Source of the DNA: Photobacterium sp. DA100
Lineage (GTDB): Bacteria > Pseudomonadota > Gammaproteobacteria > Enterobacterales > Vibrionaceae
Assembly (NCBI RefSeq): GCF_029223585.1
Contig: NZ_CP119424.1
Location: 1-64,000 of the forward strand
DNA length: 64,000 nucleotides
Direction: 5' to 3'
The position numbers and the translations under genes were made by a program. Positions 1 to 8,290 of the stretch are shown here, one piece after another. The notes under the pieces were generated by a model. It was not told the DNA's origin. It made no database searches and saw only the letters and a list, made by a program, of their open reading frames with translations. Position 1 is the stretch's first letter. Every line of letters begins with the position of its first letter.

Positions 1-180
1 ATGTTAAAGACCTCAGGCAGCCAAAATATTATGGGTCTTTCAAGTGTAACAGCGGGCTGAAAGTTTGCTGGTGAGGAGGAAGTGGAAAATCGTTTGAACC
101 CCAAATAAGTTGGCTGAAAATGAAAAGGCAGTGGAATTTCCACTGCCTTGGAGAATGTGGTTGGTAGCTACAATAGCCAA
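1..180. other. Left-edge region without an assignable gene
   Basis: No recognisable gene. A short open frame on the + strand closes with TGA at 58-60 and could be the last 19 codons of a gene lying outside the window, but 19 residues are too few to assign. The right part holds the terminator of the eda gene. Confidence 0.3.
126..148 (-). terminator. Intrinsic terminator after eda
   Basis: An inverted repeat (AAGGCAGTGG arms) is followed on the minus strand by CCTTTTCATTTT, about 35 bases after the eda stop codon. It would end the kdgK-eda transcript. Confidence 0.75.
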
Positions 181-804
181 TTAGGCTACAACGTTGGCCA
201 CTTCTTTAACTAGCACTGCTAGCTCATCCCAACGCTCTTCGTCGATCAGGTTGCCAGGAACCATCCAAGTACCGCCACAAGCAAAGACAGATTTAACCGC
301 TAGGTAATCTTTGACGTTGGCAGGGCTGACGCCGCCTGTCGGCATGAAGCTGACAGGGTAAACCGCTGTCATCGCTTTTAGCATGTTTACACCGCCAGAA
401 GGTTCAGCCGGGAAGAACTTCAGTGTATTAAGGCCTAGCTCCATCGCTTGCTCAACCATGCTTGGGTTGTTCACGCCTGGGATGATTGGCATTTCGCGCT
501 GCTGGCAGTATTTCACGGTAGTCGGGTTGAAGCCCGGGCTCACGATGAAATCCACGCCGGCGTCGATAGCTTGGTCTACCTGCTCGGCATTTAGCACGGT
601 ACCGGCACCGATTAGCATCTCAGGGAAGGCATCGCGCATGTTGCGGATAGCTTGTGCAGCCGCTTCGGTACGGAAAGTTACCTCTGCACAAGGCAGGCCG
701 TTCTCAGACAGCACCTGAGCCAGTTTTACCGCTTTGTCTGCATCTTTGATAGCAATTACAGGGATAACTTTCAGCTCGGCCATGCGAGCGTTTAACGTAG
801 TCAT
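181..804 (-). CDS. eda: KDPG/KHG aldolase
   Basis: 2-dehydro-3-deoxy-6-phosphogluconate aldolase, 207 residues, cytoplasmic. It splits KDPG into pyruvate and glyceraldehyde-3-phosphate, the last step for uronates and of the Entner-Doudoroff route. The sequence shows the class I TIM-barrel pattern: the general acid/base glutamate in EVTFRT (E41) and the Schiff-base lysine in NTLKFFPAEP (K129), plus GAGTV and PTGGV phosphate-site motifs. Length matches E. coli Eda (213). The ATG lies 10 bases after the kdgK stop, so the two are co-transcribed, giving KDG to KDPG to triose plus pyruvate in one operon. Confidence 0.95.
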   Translation of the reverse strand: MTTLNARMAELKVIPVIAIKDADKAVKLAQVLSENGLPCAEVTFRTEAAAQAIRNMRDAFPEMLIGAGTVLNAEQVDQAIDAGVDFIVSPGFNPTTVKYCQQREMPIIPGVNNPSMVEQAMELGLNTLKFFPAEPSGGVNMLKAMTAVYPVSFMPTGGVSPANVKDYLAVKSVFACGGTWMVPGNLIDEERWDELAVLVKEVANVVA

Positions 805-814
805 GATGTCTTCC

Positions 815-1753
815 TTAATTCGATTTGAACAACACAGGCATAGCTGTGGATGGAATAATGGCGCCCTGATGTTGGATCACGGTACCAGCTAATAAGTGAG
901 CATTTTGGGCCGCTTGCTCGGTATTGCCGCCGGTTAGGCGCGTTGCCAGATAGCCGGCACTGAACGAGTCACCAGCAGCCGTGGTATCAACCACGTTCTC
1001 GACTCGGGTTGCAGCAACAGACTGGCAGCCTTCTGCGGTAATGACAAGGCAGTCTTCAGCGCCGCGCTTGATGATGATTTCGCTCACACCGTGTTCCTGG
1101 GTACGGGCAATGCAGGTTTCGACACTGTGCTCGCCGTACAGCATCACTTCATCGTCAAAGGTCAGCAGGGCGATATCAGTCAGCGATAACATGGTCTGGT
1201 AATGCATGGCTGCAACATCCGTATTTTGCCACAGGCGTGGACGGTAGTTGTTGTCGAAGACAATTTTGCTGCCTTGCTCTTTGCATGCTCTTAGCACCCC
1301 GAACAGGGTCTCGCGGGCTTGGTCAGGCAAGATCGCCAGGCTGATCCCGCTCAGATAAATCATTTCAAAACGGCTCAGCTTTTCGATCAAGGCTTGGGTG
1401 TCGATATTATCCAGCCAGTAACGTGCCGCTGCATCGTTGCGCCAGTAATGGAAGGTGCGCTCGCCGGTATTGTCAGTTTCAATCAGGTACAAACCTGGGT
1501 TTTTGTCTTCAGATTGGAAAACAAGCTCAGTATTGATGTGCTCTTGTTGCCAAGCGTCAAGCATGTCGCGGCTGAAGCTGTCAGTACCCAGGCCGGTCAC
1601 ATAGCTTGTCTCAACACCATATTGATGGGTGAGACGGGAAAGGTAGAGTGCGGTATTGAGCGTATCGCCACCAAAACTCTGTTTGATGAGCTCGCCCTTG
1701 CGCTGTAGCTCGACCATACACTCTCCGATCACAGCGACATGTTTTAAAGACAT
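815..1753 (-). CDS. kdgK: 2-keto-3-deoxygluconate kinase
   Basis: PfkB/ribokinase-family kinase of 312 residues that phosphorylates KDG to KDPG. It has the N-terminal GECMVEL and SFGGDTLNTA substrate-side motifs and the C-terminal DTTAAGDSFSAGYLA anion-hole/catalytic Asp motif. I chose ATG at 1753 rather than the open extension to 1813: MSLKHVAVIGE is the usual family start and GAGGG lies 7 bases upstream. That Shine-Dalgarno is the 3' arm of a terminator-like hairpin (see separate entry). The neighbours kdgR, eda and kduD fix KDG as the most likely substrate. Confidence 0.93.
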   Translation of the reverse strand: MSLKHVAVIGECMVELQRKGELIKQSFGGDTLNTALYLSRLTHQYGVETSYVTGLGTDSFSRDMLDAWQQEHINTELVFQSEDKNPGLYLIETDNTGERTFHYWRNDAAARYWLDNIDTQALIEKLSRFEMIYLSGISLAILPDQARETLFGVLRACKEQGSKIVFDNNYRPRLWQNTDVAAMHYQTMLSLTDIALLTFDDEVMLYGEHSVETCIARTQEHGVSEIIIKRGAEDCLVITAEGCQSVAATRVENVVDTTAAGDSFSAGYLATRLTGGNTEQAAQNAHLLAGTVIQHQGAIIPSTAMPVLFKSN

Positions 1754-1783
1754 AAAAAAACCCTCAATATTGGTTACTGAGGG
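1754..1783 (-). promoter_or_regulatory. Terminator-like hairpin in the kdgK leader that contains the ribosome binding site
   Basis: On the minus strand CCCTCA (1783-1778) pairs with TGAGGG (1766-1761). Seven T residues follow, then directly the kdgK ATG (1753). The 3' arm supplies the only good Shine-Dalgarno (GAGGG). The element therefore looks like an intrinsic terminator for kdgR readthrough and also a structure that could mask kdgK translation initiation. The function is inferred. Confidence 0.55.
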
Positions 1784-1818
1784 TATTTTCAACAATAAGA
1801 ATACACAAGTCAATAAAA

Positions 1819-1837
1819 ATGAAATTGTGTTTCTATT
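1819..1837. promoter_or_regulatory. KdgR-like operator in front of kdgK-eda
   Basis: ATGAAATTGTGTTTCTATT matches the dyad GAAA-N5-TTTC expected for KdgR. It overlaps the last codons of kdgR and lies about 70 bases upstream of kdgK, so it would control a separate kdgK-eda promoter. Confidence 0.6.
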
Positions 1838-1839
1838 TT

Positions 1840-2622
1840 TTATGGGTAATTGTGAAACCCAAGCTGTTCCGAAACTTTTTTGCTGGCATTTTGCAGCAGT
1901 TCGACATAGTAGGACTTGCGTTTTTCATCGAAACGAATGGTTGGCAATGAAATTGATAGTCCGGCAATGACATTGCCAAAGCGGTCAAAGACCGGTGCTG
2001 CCAAGCAGCGAAGGCCTGGCTCCTGCTCTTCGTTATCTTCAGCGAAGGCTTGCTCTTTGACTGTTTTCAATTCGCTTAGTAGTTGGTCGATGTTCTCAAG
2101 GGTTTTATCGGTGTGTTTGATAAAATCTACATCTTGCAGGGCGCTTCGGGTGAACTCTTCACTGCGGTAGGCCAGCAGAACTTTGCCGATAGCGGTACTG
2201 TAGAGCGGATTTCGGCGACCAATGCGAGATTGCATGCGCAGGTTATAGCCGGAGTCTATTTTGTGGATATAGATGATGGCATTTTCATCCAACGCGCCAA
2301 GGTGAAGGGCTTCGTTGGTTTGCTGCGAGATAAGTTGCATTTCTTTATCGCACAAATCGATGAGATCAACATGCTCAAGCGAGGTGGCACCCAGTTCGAA
2401 CAGTTTTAGCGTCAGTGCATACTTATCTGTTTCGCCTTCTTGAGATACATACCCGAGCATTTTCATTGTCTGCAAAAAGCGATATACAGTGCTCTTTGAC
2501 ATCATCAGGCGCTGCGATAGTTCGGTGACACCAATTTCTTTCTGTTCGCCAAGCGCTTGCAGGATCCCGAACACCTTCATCACCGATGAGACGGCTTCAG
2601 GTTGTTTTGTTGACTCCATCAA
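1840..2622 (-). CDS. kdgR: IclR-family repressor of pectin/KDG genes, KdgR
   Basis: A 260-residue IclR-family regulator very close to enterobacterial KdgR as I recall it. The N-terminal winged helix includes VMKVFGILQALGE, ELSQRLMMSKSTVYRFLQTMK and LGYVSQEGE (about residues 15-65). The C-terminal effector domain carries IGRRNPLYSTAIGKVLLA and EDNEEQEPGLRCLAAPVFDRFG. KdgR binds KDG, which releases it from operators. Many matching operator-like dyads occur across the next 16 kb. A double ATG start is present; either could be used. It lies upstream of kdgK in the same direction and is divergent from kduD. Confidence 0.95.
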   Translation of the reverse strand: MMESTKQPEAVSSVMKVFGILQALGEQKEIGVTELSQRLMMSKSTVYRFLQTMKMLGYVSQEGETDKYALTLKLFELGATSLEHVDLIDLCDKEMQLISQQTNEALHLGALDENAIIYIHKIDSGYNLRMQSRIGRRNPLYSTAIGKVLLAYRSEEFTRSALQDVDFIKHTDKTLENIDQLLSELKTVKEQAFAEDNEEQEPGLRCLAAPVFDRFGNVIAGLSISLPTIRFDEKRKSYYVELLQNASKKVSEQLGFHNYP

Positions 2623-2738
2623 AAATTCCTTTCTATCTAATTCGTTTTGCCACCATTATACGACTTAACATTTTTTGTATCTATTTTTATAAAAACCTTT
2701 TTCAGAAAATATGAATCAACGCGAAATGTCCTCATTTT

Positions 2739-2754
2739 TGTGATGTGCGTCAAC
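2739..2754. promoter_or_regulatory. Possible CRP site upstream of kduD
   Basis: TGTGATGTGCGTCAAC has a perfect left CRP half-site (TGTGA) and a three-of-five right half, in the kdgR-kduD divergent region. CRP activation is known for pectin genes in enterobacteria. Assignment here is inference. Confidence 0.35.
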
Positions 2755-2768
2755 TCTGCTGTTATAAA

Positions 2769-2789
2769 AAATAAAACAGCTTTTCAAAA
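2769..2789. promoter_or_regulatory. KdgR-like operator upstream of kduD
   Basis: Read on the minus strand this is TTGAAAAGCTGTTTTATTT, matching the shared box in this region. It is about 105 bases upstream of kduD and could also affect kdgR. Confidence 0.5.
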
Positions 2790-2894
2790 AACTTGATGTG
2801 GGTTTTCGGTGTTGCTATAGTTGCACCACATTAACGGGAACACCAATTTCTTGTTCGGGGTCTGACGGCCGCGGACACACACCGAGGAAACGAC

Positions 2895-3656
2895 ATGATT
2901 TTGAATACATTCAACCTAGAAGGTAAGGTTGCCATCGTAACAGGCTGTGACACTGGTCTTGGTCAGGGTATGGCATTGGGTTTGGCTCAAGCTGGTTGTA
3001 ACATCGTTGGTGTCAACATTGTTGAACCTACTGAAACGATTGAAAAAATCAAAGAAACGGGTCGTGAGTTCCTTGATATCCGCGCTAACCTGATGAAGAC
3101 GGATGACATCGCAAGCATCGTTGATCAAGCAGTTACAAAATTCGGCAAAATCGATATTCTGGTAAACAACGCCGGTATCATTCGTCGTGAAGATGCGATC
3201 AACTTCAGCGAATCTGACTGGGATGATGTCATGAACATCAACATCAAGTCTGTGTTCTTCATGTCTCAGGCTGTTGCTAAGCAGTTCATCGCTCAGGGTC
3301 ACGGTGGCAAGATCGTAAACATCGCGTCTATGCTTTCGTTCCAGGGCGGTATCCGCGTACCTTCATACACTGCGTCTAAGAGTGGTGTAATGGGCGTAAC
3401 TCGCCTGATGGCTAACGAGTGGGCGAAGCACAACATCAACGTGAACGCGATCGCACCAGGTTACATGGCGACCAACAATACGGCTCAGCTACGTGCTGAC
3501 GAGAAGCGTAATGCTGAAATCCTAGAGCGCATTCCAGCGGATCGCTGGGGTGAGCCTTCAGATCTAGCTGGCCCATGTGTATTCCTAGCCTCTGATGCGG
3601 CTTCATACGTAAACGGCTACACACTGGCTGTAGATGGCGGCTGGCTAGCACGCTAA
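2895..3656 (+). CDS. kduD: 2-dehydro-3-deoxy-D-gluconate 5-dehydrogenase (first copy)
   Basis: Short-chain dehydrogenase of 253 residues that reduces 2,5-diketo-3-deoxygluconate to KDG with NAD(P)H. The Rossmann motif TGCDTGLGQGMA follows residue 15, NNAGI is present, and the catalytic set is Ser in ASMLSFQGG, YTASK and the C-terminal DGGWLAR typical of KduD. A GAGG ribosome site (GAGGAAACGAC) precedes the ATG. A second paralogue lies at 9128-9889 on the other strand; the two share most of the catalytic half but differ around residues 38-60. KdgR-like and CRP-like sites lie upstream. Confidence 0.92.
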   Translation: MILNTFNLEGKVAIVTGCDTGLGQGMALGLAQAGCNIVGVNIVEPTETIEKIKETGREFLDIRANLMKTDDIASIVDQAVTKFGKIDILVNNAGIIRREDAINFSESDWDDVMNINIKSVFFMSQAVAKQFIAQGHGGKIVNIASMLSFQGGIRVPSYTASKSGVMGVTRLMANEWAKHNINVNAIAPGYMATNNTAQLRADEKRNAEILERIPADRWGEPSDLAGPCVFLASDAASYVNGYTLAVDGGWLAR

Positions 3657-3674
3657 TCACAAATGTATGTGACA

Positions 3675-3708
3675 GCGGCTGCACCTGTAAGGGGGCGGCC
3701 GTTTTTTC
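3675..3708 (+). terminator. Terminator after kduD
   Basis: An imperfect hairpin (CGGCTGC with GGCGGCCG) is followed by GTTTTTTCG, 19 bases after the stop. Confidence 0.55.
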
Positions 3709-3794
3709 GTATATATCAGCTCAATTTTTGAGCCATGCGGGCGAAAGCCGTTGTTGATGCTGTTAGTGATGTTTATTGAGAGGGCAGGATAGTG

Positions 3795-4307
3795 ATGAGT
3801 GAATTGTCGCTTGCACAAGCGTTGGGATTTGTCAGTTTTGCTCTGGGGATCACGGCGTTTTACCAGAAAGATGACAAGAAGCTAAAAGTGGTGATGGTGA
3901 TTTTTAATATCAACCATATGCTGCATTTCTTTTTGCTTGGTGCCGTGACTGCGGGTTTCAGTGCCTTGCTGTCGGCTTTTCGTACTGCTTTGTCAGTAAA
4001 GTTTCAGTCGAAGCTCCTCGCTTATTTCTTTATCGCCTGTAACTTGGTTGTTGGTTTTTATCTGGCTGAGCAGTGGCTGGATTTACTGCCGATTGCTGGG
4101 GCATGTATCGGTACCTACGCGTTATTCTGCCTCGAAGGTATCAAGATGCGTTTGGCATTCTTGGTTGGGGCTCTGTGCTGGCTTAGCAACAATATCGCGG
4201 TGGGCTCGATTGGCGGTACGCTGCTCGAAGCAACCCTATTGAGTGTGAATGTGGTGACGATGCTACGGCTATATCGTCAGCAGCGGGTAGCAGTTGCTGG
4301 GTGTTGA
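3795..4307 (+). CDS. ygjV: YgjV-family inner-membrane protein
   Basis: A 170-residue hydrophobic protein with about five or six membrane segments and the conserved Asn/His-rich NINHMLHFFLLGA loop of the YgjV family. No biochemical role is known to me for the family. In E. coli ygjV sits beside uxaCA, so its presence in this uronate region fits a conserved link with hexuronate use. GTG at 3792 is in frame, but ATG at 3795 has the better spacing from AGGA (3785-3788). It stands alone between kduD and a converging surface-protein gene. Confidence 0.75.
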   Translation: MSELSLAQALGFVSFALGITAFYQKDDKKLKVVMVIFNINHMLHFFLLGAVTAGFSALLSAFRTALSVKFQSKLLAYFFIACNLVVGFYLAEQWLDLLPIAGACIGTYALFCLEGIKMRLAFLVGALCWLSNNIAVGSIGGTLLEATLLSVNVVTMLRLYRQQRVAVAGC

Positions 4308-4344
4308 AGGTGTGTATGATTCTGTTAACTGTCGCATAATTAAT

Positions 4345-4369
4345 GAAAAACAGCCCCTTAGGGGCTGTT
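4345..4369 (-). terminator. Terminator after the GlyGly-CTERM protein gene
   Basis: AACAGCCCC-TTA-GGGGCTGTT hairpin with TTTTTC on the minus strand. It lies between two converging genes and may serve both. Confidence 0.6.
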
Positions 4370-4401
4370 ATGTTAGTTGTCTTTCGTAATCATGCTCGGG
4401 C

Positions 4402-6423
4402 TTATCGCTGCAAAAGTTCGGTTTTCTTGCGTCTAACCCATGTAATGACACCGAGTAAAATGAGCGACCACATGCCGATTTGACCACCACCACTACCATT
4501 GGTATCAGTTTTGGCATCAGTACCAGTCCCGCTGTCGGTATCGGTGCCGCTGTCGGTATCGGTGCCGCTGTCGGTATCGGTGCCGTTGTCGGTATCGGTG
4601 CCGTTGTCGGTATCGGTGCCGTTGTCGGTATCAGTACCGTTGTCAGTGCCCGTATCTGGGGTACTTGGTTTTTCTACTACGGTGATATTGATAACAGCGG
4701 TGTTGGACGATGCGCCATCATTGTCTGTGACTTGGTATTCGATCGTGTCAGTGATCGGTTGGTCTCCTGTATGGCGGTATTCGATAACACCATTCGATTT
4801 GACAGTAGCTTCGCCATGCTGAGGATTAGAAATGATCTTTATTGAGTCGACAATAATAGTACCATCACTATCACTGTCGTTAGTGAGGCTTTCAACGTTA
4901 ATGGTTTCACCAACATATAATTCGACCTCATCATTTTGAGCCACAGGAGCTACGTTATTCTCAAGGACCTTGACGGTAACACTGTCTTTTGACTGATAGC
5001 CCTCATCATCTTCAATCAACAATTCAAGCACGAAGTCCTGACTTTCCACACGGTCTCCTAAACGAGGGGCGATGAAGCTAGCCCGAGAATTGGTGGCGTT
5101 GTTTAGATCAATACCTGATTCCGATGTTGACCATGTGTAAAGCGAGATGTTGCCAATATTATCGAATGAGGCCGAACCGTCTAGGTTAACCAGAGTCCCC
5201 TCAAGAACAGTAAGATCGTTACCGGCATTGGCAGTTGGCACACTTTCATGTGTTACATTAAAGGCAACTTGCCCTTTCAGCAGAGGGGCTGATGGGGATT
5301 CGCAATGCTGTTCAAAGTCAGCTTTGAAGGAGGTCGGCGTGTTGTTGTCCCAAGTTAACGTCGAGACATTGAAATTGCCAAACAGCACATTGCAGCCTCG
5401 ACTATCTCCTGAGATAGATAACCCCGCTATCCCAGCGCTATGGAAAGGAAATCTTTCTGCATCATCATAAGCGCCTTCAGTGAGCTGTGCCTGATCCGGA
5501 GCTGCAAAATCGGCACTCCACCATGTGCTACCCTGTACCGAGACAGTCACACCATTATCATGGTTTTTATCTAGGGAAATCGTGCTTGTTGCGGTATCAA
5601 AGTACCAATCTTGCCCTCCCCCGATGTAATCCCCGCTTTGGCTCTCCATTCTGAAGTAGGTAGCAGGATCGCTTTTACTGGAAAGGCTTATCTCTTTTTC
5701 TGCTGTAGCACTTTGCCCGAGTGTATCGGTGACGGTGAGTTTTAAAACGGCAGTTTCCCCACCCAGGGCAATCCCGTCAGCGACGGTTAGGCTCGAAACC
5801 TGCTCGGTAGCTGTCGATAGGTTGAGTAAAGCGTTTGGTAGCACCTCCCAATAATATCCTGAGATGCTGGCTGTTTTAGAAAATGAATGAGCGCCAGAAA
5901 TGTTAATGCGGCTTCCCTCAACATGAATGGACTTATCTGCTGTGATTACTGGGAAGGGGTAGGGGTAGGGTTCTGGAATATTCGAGTTGATACGAATACT
6001 GCCAGCGAGCTTCGCGGTTGAAGAGTCGCAGTACTGTATGAAGTCCATTGCCAACCGTTCATCGCTACCTGCAAAGGCGTATTCATAAATGTAAAACTCA
6101 CCGGCAATTTTATTACATCCGCGGTGAGCAGCGTTGACCTCTATCCCTGGGCTCATTGGGCCTCTGAAAGCAGCTCGTTCAGCATCTAAGTATGCTTGTT
6201 TACTGAGGTCACTATTATCAGGGGCAACAAACTCGAAAGAATAGCCACTAGGATGTGAGATCCTGATCGTCTGGCCACTAAAACTGGTCGTGAAATCTCC
6301 GGTTAACTCAACATTATTACCACCGCCAATCCAATCGCCGGTGTCACTGGATAATACGATATTCGAACCTGCATGAGATATTCCTGTAAAAAGAATGACA
6401 GGAAAAATAAATCCTTTTTTCAC
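4402..6423 (-). CDS. GlyGly-CTERM surface protein with a duplicated Cys-containing domain and a Thr-Asp repeat stalk
   Basis: Unrecognised as a whole; 673 residues. The start is GTG at 6423, preceded by AAGGAGAGAGAA; it begins MKKGFIFPVILFTGISHA, a signal peptide. Two copies of one domain (about residues 20-160 and 255-395) share GD-IGGG, F-APD, AY-DAER--F, RGCN and DF-Q-C. Between and after them are PKD/Ig-like and cadherin-like segments (NVAPVAQNDEVEL). A low-complexity GTDTDNGTDTD tract of about 50 residues follows, then SGGGQIGMWSLILLG and a basic tail: the GlyGly-CTERM signal processed by rhombosortase and exported by type II secretion. It lies within the pectin region, but no KdgR-like box was seen upstream. 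It may bind a polymer; that is a guess. Confidence 0.7.
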   Translation of the reverse strand: MKKGFIFPVILFTGISHAGSNIVLSSDTGDWIGGGNNVELTGDFTTSFSGQTIRISHPSGYSFEFVAPDNSDLSKQAYLDAERAAFRGPMSPGIEVNAAHRGCNKIAGEFYIYEYAFAGSDERLAMDFIQYCDSSTAKLAGSIRINSNIPEPYPYPFPVITADKSIHVEGSRINISGAHSFSKTASISGYYWEVLPNALLNLSTATEQVSSLTVADGIALGGETAVLKLTVTDTLGQSATAEKEISLSSKSDPATYFRMESQSGDYIGGGQDWYFDTATSTISLDKNHDNGVTVSVQGSTWWSADFAAPDQAQLTEGAYDDAERFPFHSAGIAGLSISGDSRGCNVLFGNFNVSTLTWDNNTPTSFKADFEQHCESPSAPLLKGQVAFNVTHESVPTANAGNDLTVLEGTLVNLDGSASFDNIGNISLYTWSTSESGIDLNNATNSRASFIAPRLGDRVESQDFVLELLIEDDEGYQSKDSVTVKVLENNVAPVAQNDEVELYVGETINVESLTNDSDSDGTIIVDSIKIISNPQHGEATVKSNGVIEYRHTGDQPITDTIEYQVTDNDGASSNTAVINITVVEKPSTPDTGTDNGTDTDNGTDTDNGTDTDNGTDTDSGTDTDSGTDTDSGTGTDAKTDTNGSGGGQIGMWSLILLGVITWVRRKKTELLQR
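4531..4650. repeat. 18-bp tandem repeat encoding the Thr-Asp stalk
   Basis: About 6.5 copies of the unit GCTGTCGGTATCGGTGCC (plus strand) or its GTTGTC variant. The unit length is a multiple of three, so copy-number changes would lengthen or shorten the stalk without shifting frame. Confidence 0.9.
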
Positions 6424-6757
6424 TTCTCTCTCCTTAGCTATTTGCAAACAGTAGTACCCACTACCTAAAAAGGTATCGACGTCCTTGAAACTGCATCAAT
6501 AAAGAGCGTTGACATTGCTTATCATGCCGAAAAAACAACTTTTAAAGGGCGCAACATACAAAAGACGAATATCACTTCACTAAAAGAATCGAGCTTGAGT
6601 GATCAAAAGGGCAAAATGGGGACAAAATAGTGCTCTGTTGGTGGGCAGATAACGCAATCAACGCATTGTTTCCCTGCAAGAACATCTTTGGTGAGATTAC
6701 GCGTCAGTAATCAGATATATTCTAGGTTCATCCGAAACAAGCGTGTGTGAGGGAGCC
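6424..6757. other. Intergenic region between divergent genes
   Basis: About 330 bases between the surface protein and the HAD phosphatase. It must contain both promoters. I see no clear KdgR-like box, repeat or small ORF in it. Confidence 0.4.
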
Positions 6758-7468
6758 ATGAAGCTAGATGCGATTTTATGGGATTACGATGGAACTATTG
6801 TCAATTCGGTGCCGAAAAATATCGATATTACCAAGCGGATCCTCTCTATTGTCGCCCCCCATTTAACCGGCGATAACCTCCCTTACTGCCTGCAAAGTGA
6901 AGCGGCATATCACCAAGTTAACCATGCCGCAAAAAACTGGCAGGAACTCTACGTGAAATACTACGGTATGACCGAGTCAGAAATGTTGGCAGCAGGCGCT
7001 TTGTGGACAGAGCATCAGTTGAGCAATACCACGCCAGTGACGCTTTTTGCCGGTGTGGAGGATACGGTAAGACGCTTGGCGGCTGTTCCCCATGGCATAT
7101 GCTCGCAAAATGCGGCCAAGAATATTAAAGGGGTACTTGCTGAAGCTCAGGTCGATACATTTTTTCAGGCGGTGATCGGTTATGACGATGTGTCACAGAG
7201 TGGCCAGAAACCTTCGCCAGAGGGGGGGATAAGATGCTTGGAGCAACTGTTTGCTACCCCTGAAAACAAGGTGATCATGTATGTCGGTGATCACGAAGCC
7301 GATGTGCAATTTGCCCGAAACCTGCAAACGGAACTCGGCCTGCACTCCACCGTCATTGCCGTTGCAGCGGCGTACAGCGGCGCAGCCCCCGAACAGTGGG
7401 ACACCCAACCAGATTTTATTATTCATGCACCGTCTGAATTGGCCATTATTTGTGAAAATTATTTGTAA
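6758..7468 (+). CDS. HAD-superfamily phosphatase
   Basis: A 236-residue HAD hydrolase of the phosphoglycolate-phosphatase/beta-phosphoglucomutase type. Motif I is DYDGTIVNS near residue 10, an alpha-helical cap follows (about residues 20-90), motif III is the lysine in SGQKPSPEGG, and motif IV is YVGDHEADVQFARN. ATG 6758 has GGGAG just upstream; the frame is open a few codons further. The substrate cannot be told. It sits next to the RpiB-type isomerase gene (converging), so a sugar-phosphate or uronate-derived substrate is possible. Confidence 0.75.
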   Translation: MKLDAILWDYDGTIVNSVPKNIDITKRILSIVAPHLTGDNLPYCLQSEAAYHQVNHAAKNWQELYVKYYGMTESEMLAAGALWTEHQLSNTTPVTLFAGVEDTVRRLAAVPHGICSQNAAKNIKGVLAEAQVDTFFQAVIGYDDVSQSGQKPSPEGGIRCLEQLFATPENKVIMYVGDHEADVQFARNLQTELGLHSTVIAVAAAYSGAAPEQWDTQPDFIIHAPSELAIICENYL

Positions 7469-7512
7469 GCGAAGGGTAAGAATGGACAGCGAATGTGTCA
7501 CACAGACAAACA

Positions 7513-7542
7513 AAAAGGCTCCGAGCATGCTCGGAGCCTTTT
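7513..7542. terminator. Bidirectional terminator
   Basis: Perfect palindrome AAAAGGCTCCGAGC-ATGC-style with A/T flanks on both sides, between converging genes. Confidence 0.85.
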
Positions 7543-7581
7543 CAAATTCCATAACCGTAATGTTAACTAAGGGCAGTCAAC

Positions 7582-8220
7582 TTACTTTTCAAGTACAGAC
7601 AGAACGTACTCTTTGATAGCTTCGTCTTGGCAGTTTGCGAAGAAGCACTCTTGGAAGTGCGCACTGCCAACAGCTGTCTTAACTAGCTCTTGGTCGATTG
7701 CACGCAGGCCTTCAACCACATCTTTCGATACTGCTGCTTTCACTTCGTTAAGGATCGCTGCGTTAGCTTGCTGTGGTGCAGCACGCTCGATTGGGTAACC
7801 TTCGCCACGCTTGCCAGTAAACGCTTTTTCGAAGATGTAACGAACGTTCAGCTCACCAGCCCAACCAAAACCTTTCGCGAACGCTAGAGAGATAGCGTTA
7901 CCGTTGTTGATTTGATTAAACAAGAATGCGTCAGATGGCTCTAGGCAGTAACCACAAACAACACCTGGGTGTAGGTTGCTGGCCATCAGTGCGCCTTGAC
8001 CTGTACCACAACCGGTTACAACGAAATCAACAGCTTTAGAGTTCAGAAGAATGCTCGCCATGATACCTAGGTGAATGTACGTTAGGTGGTGGTCGTTTTC
8101 ATCTTTCATGCCAACATTGAATACTTCGTGGCCAAGGCCACCTGCAACGTTGTTTAGCTCAGCTGCAACCATAGCATTTTTAGGCGCCTGGCTGTTTTCC
8201 ATCATAAGTGCGATTTTCAT
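7582..8220 (-). CDS. RpiB/LacAB-type sugar isomerase, probable 5-keto-4-deoxyuronate isomerase
   Basis: A 212-residue protein with the RpiB/LacA/LacB fold. MKIALMMENSQAPKN starts it, the active-site loop VVTGCGTGQGALMASN (about residues 66-82) carries the conserved cysteine, and VCGYCLEPSDAFLFNQINNGNAISLA follows. It is longer than RpiB (about 150) because of a C-terminal extension. No classical KduI is present in the window. Streptococcal DhuI, of this same superfamily, performs the KduI reaction on unsaturated uronate products, so replacement of KduI is the best reading. A KdgR-like box lies about 55 bases upstream. Function is inferred from context, not from residues. Confidence 0.7.
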   Translation of the reverse strand: MKIALMMENSQAPKNAMVAAELNNVAGGLGHEVFNVGMKDENDHHLTYIHLGIMASILLNSKAVDFVVTGCGTGQGALMASNLHPGVVCGYCLEPSDAFLFNQINNGNAISLAFAKGFGWAGELNVRYIFEKAFTGKRGEGYPIERAAPQQANAAILNEVKAAVSKDVVEGLRAIDQELVKTAVGSAHFQECFFANCQDEAIKEYVLSVLEK

Positions 8221-8271
8221 AACAATATCTCTCTGTCGTTGATGAGCTGATTATATGTGATGGCTTGAAAA

Positions 8272-8290
8272 ATGAAAAGCCTTTTCAAAA
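8272..8290. promoter_or_regulatory. KdgR-like operator upstream of the RpiB-type isomerase
   Basis: ATGAAAAGCCTTTTCAAAA; TGAAAA and TTTTCA arms form a perfect dyad, 52 bases before the isomerase ATG. Confidence 0.6.

Noticed and set aside
4531..4650. Regular 18-bp repeats suggesting a CRISPR-like or satellite array
   Set aside because: There are no spacers; the units are directly joined and in frame inside the surface-protein gene, so this is a coding tandem repeat.
4480..4845. Long open frames on the + strand opposite the Thr-Asp repeat tract
   Set aside because: They are low-complexity mirror frames created by the repeat and lack ribosome sites.
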